A stretch of DNA of 52,312 nt from a bacterium (GTDB lineage: Bacteria > Patescibacteriota > Gracilibacteria > UBA1369 > GCA-2718715), in the NCBI GenBank assembly GCA_018662325.1, contig JABJGM010000010.1, forward strand, positions 1 through 52,312, in the 5' to 3' direction. Position numbers and translations under genes: made by a program. Of this stretch, positions 52,186-52,312 are shown piece by piece. How positions within the stretch are numbered: position 1 is the stretch's first letter; each line of letters starts with the position of its first letter. The notes under the pieces are model-generated. The model searched no databases. It saw only the letters and a program-made list of their open reading frames with translations, and was not told the DNA's origin.

Positions 52186-52312
52186 ATATAATATGTATGT
52201 ACAACCTAAACAGTACATAATAATTAAATTTTTAAACTTAGATCTTATATCAAAATTTATAAATGTTTAAAAGTAATTGATTTAAATTGCAAAAAAAAAA
52301 GAAAAAGAATAA

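Overview
The window is AT-rich, with mostly small, tightly packed genes. It looks like a piece of a Candidate Phyla Radiation (Patescibacteria) chromosome, perhaps near Peregrinibacteria. The arguments are many unrecognisable medium-sized proteins beside a thin set of housekeeping genes, an S-layer-homology surface protein, a baeRF-like protein, and almost no Shine-Dalgarno sequences before the start codons. Conserved genes read cleanly with TGA as stop, so it is not one of the relatives (Gracilibacteria/Absconditabacteria) that read TGA as glycine. The placement is inference.

Layout. 1-7.9 kb: a cut-off phosphomannomutase/phosphoglucomutase, smpB, a small membrane peptide with a baeRF/host-attachment-like protein, a SpoU methyltransferase, a two-gene lipoprotein unit with its own promoter and terminator, class I aldolase, a YfcH-like epimerase and a 2-oxoglutarate/Fe(II) oxygenase. 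8-13.8 kb: a NadR-like P-loop protein, then a minus-strand run of trmB, an M20 dipeptidase, an active-looking and a degenerate RimK-like ATP-grasp protein, msrA, an OsmC protein and a membrane coiled-coil protein. 13.8-19.3 kb: a 934-aa S-layer-type protein with an 18-bp minisatellite, then overlapping murD and murL. The murL call implies that D-glutamate enters peptidoglycan by epimerising UDP-MurNAc-Ala-Glu rather than by a free glutamate racemase.

19.3-25.9 kb: three proteins of unknown family, one with a calpain-like Cys-His-Asp signature, and a 53-codon gene missed by ordinary length cut-offs; then rpmB, a HAD hydrolase, an M50 protease and a probable structured RNA with its own promoter. 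25.9-32.7 kb: membrane proteins, a YbaK deacylase, DUF805, three unknown cytosolic proteins and a SulP transporter.

32.76-38.99 kb is the most unusual part. Two tRNA-Thr(GGU) genes share an exact 115-bp repeat (upstream region plus the 5' part of the tRNA) but have different, internally compensated T-arms. They enclose about 6 kb holding an unknown gene, a small membrane peptide, decayed gene remnants, an MFS transporter and a 1009-aa protein with helical repeats and a C-terminal clan-CD (caspase/CHAT-like) His/Cys signature. This has the form of an island or a segmental duplication, though no integrase is visible.

39-52.3 kb: an anchored extracytoplasmic protein, an SDR oxidoreductase, a TrmB-type regulator followed by a second copy broken by one in-frame TAA, upp, a CapA-like protein, a kinase-fold candidate, a guanylate-kinase-like protein, a cold-shock protein with a leader hairpin, DUF378, a paralogue of an earlier unknown protein, a second MFS transporter, a membrane protein and an FMN reductase. 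Many promoters read as TTGACA/TATAAT-like pairs with 16-17 bp spacing, which fixes several start codons.
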